From NCBI RefSeq assembly GCF_014641555.1, contig NZ_BMHY01000008.1, forward strand, positions 67,009-131,008: 64,000 bases of DNA, in the 5' to 3' direction. A model generated the notes under the pieces. The model was not told where the DNA came from. It worked only from the letters and a program-made list of their open reading frames with translations, and ran no database searches. Shown here piece by piece: positions 63,753 through 64,000 of the stretch (its first letter is position 1; each line of letters begins with the position of its first letter). Position numbers and translations under genes: made by a program. This DNA comes from Paenibacillus radicis (ex Gao et al. 2016) (GTDB lineage: Bacteria; Bacillota; Bacilli; Paenibacillales; Paenibacillaceae).

Positions 63753-64000
63753 ATGGATTTAATGGTTCTATGTGTAGTCGTTATTCTTGCGCTGGGCTTT
63801 GACTTCATCAACGGCTTTCACGACACGGCAAATGCGATTGCTACGTCGGTATCGACGCGGGCGTTAAAGCCGCGCGTCGCCATTATGATGGCGGCTGTCA
63901 TGAACTTTGTAGGCGCTTTGACCTTTACTGGCGTAGCGAAAACAATCGGCAGCGGCGTCGCCAATCCGGCTGAGCTTACCAACGGCGTTGAGATCGTCAT
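63753..64000 (+). CDS. pit: PiT family inorganic phosphate transporter (partial)
   Basis: Only the first 82 codons are in the window. GFDFINGFHDTANAIATSVS is the PiT signature, followed by the second helix (VAIMMAAVMNFVGAL). TAGGAG lies about 9 bases before ATG 63753. Low-affinity phosphate uptake; co-transcribed with the DUF47 gene. The 3' part lies beyond base 64000. Confidence 0.97.
   Translation, partial: MDLMVLCVVVILALGFDFINGFHDTANAIATSVSTRALKPRVAIMMAAVMNFVGALTFTGVAKTIGSGVANPAELTNGVEIV

Noticed and set aside
1..64000. rRNA or tRNA genes
   Set aside because: No CCA-ended cloverleaf or conserved rRNA segment was noticed by eye; a tRNAscan-SE run would settle it.

Overview
The window looks like chromosome of a spore-forming Bacillales bacterium, most likely Paenibacillus or a close relative. 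The clues are: strong AGGAGG ribosome sites with ATG, GTG and TTG starts; about half G+C; a three-part PurS/PurQ/PurL enzyme; S-layer-homology (SLH) anchoring; a LysM plus GH18 spore-type hydrolase; guanine riboswitches and PurR boxes. The backbone follows the Bacillus subtilis order yeaC-yeaD-yebA-guaA-pbuG-purEKBCSQLFMNHD-yerB, with lineage-specific blocks inserted between the conserved genes.

Layout. 1-569: repeat-rich non-coding DNA. 570-5917: MoxR ATPase, DUF58 protein and transglutaminase membrane protein. 5979-7776: reverse-strand GNAT and DUF418 genes. 8024-9562: guaA. 9563-11850: a visibly AT-rich patch with an AI-2E-type permease and a DUF4279 gene; a 16-bp copy of the guaA 3' end lies beyond the permease, so this looks like an integration scar. 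11880-13265: small anchored protein and CPBP protease. 13476-22221: AraC regulator and a PTS-independent amino-sugar or beta-glucoside locus (kinase, GH4, ROK regulator, ABC importer without its ATPase, PIG-L deacetylase). 22220-23924: pbuG behind PurR boxes and a guanine-type riboswitch with unusual core residues. 24095-31717: phosphodiester glycosidase pair, msrAB behind a hairpin repeat array, nitroreductase, MarR/MFS pair and LysM-GH18 hydrolase. 31816-39160: response regulator, hybrid 7TMR-DISM sensor kinase and a divergent SLH surface protein. 39368-53292: the twelve-gene pur operon with PurR boxes, promoter, guanine riboswitch and a large structured spacer between purC and purS. 53479-60580: NmrA/HxlR divergent pair, DinB protein, polysaccharide deacetylase, VCBS-like lipoprotein, a two-component system and a 39-residue membrane peptide not previously listed among the long reading frames. 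60785-64000: alpha/beta hydrolase, YerB lipoprotein, and a DUF47 plus PiT phosphate-uptake operon behind a PhoP-type box; the PiT gene is cut by the window end.

How the parts fit. The pur operon makes IMP, GuaA converts XMP to GMP, and PbuG imports hypoxanthine/guanine; PurR boxes and riboswitches link them to purine supply. The sugar locus is bracketed by matching AT-rich palindromes that look like sites for its own ROK repressor. The sensor kinase/regulator pair and the SLH protein face each other across a spacer with a 13-bp inverted motif, suggesting dedicated control. No rRNA, tRNA, prophage, insertion sequence or CRISPR array was recognised.
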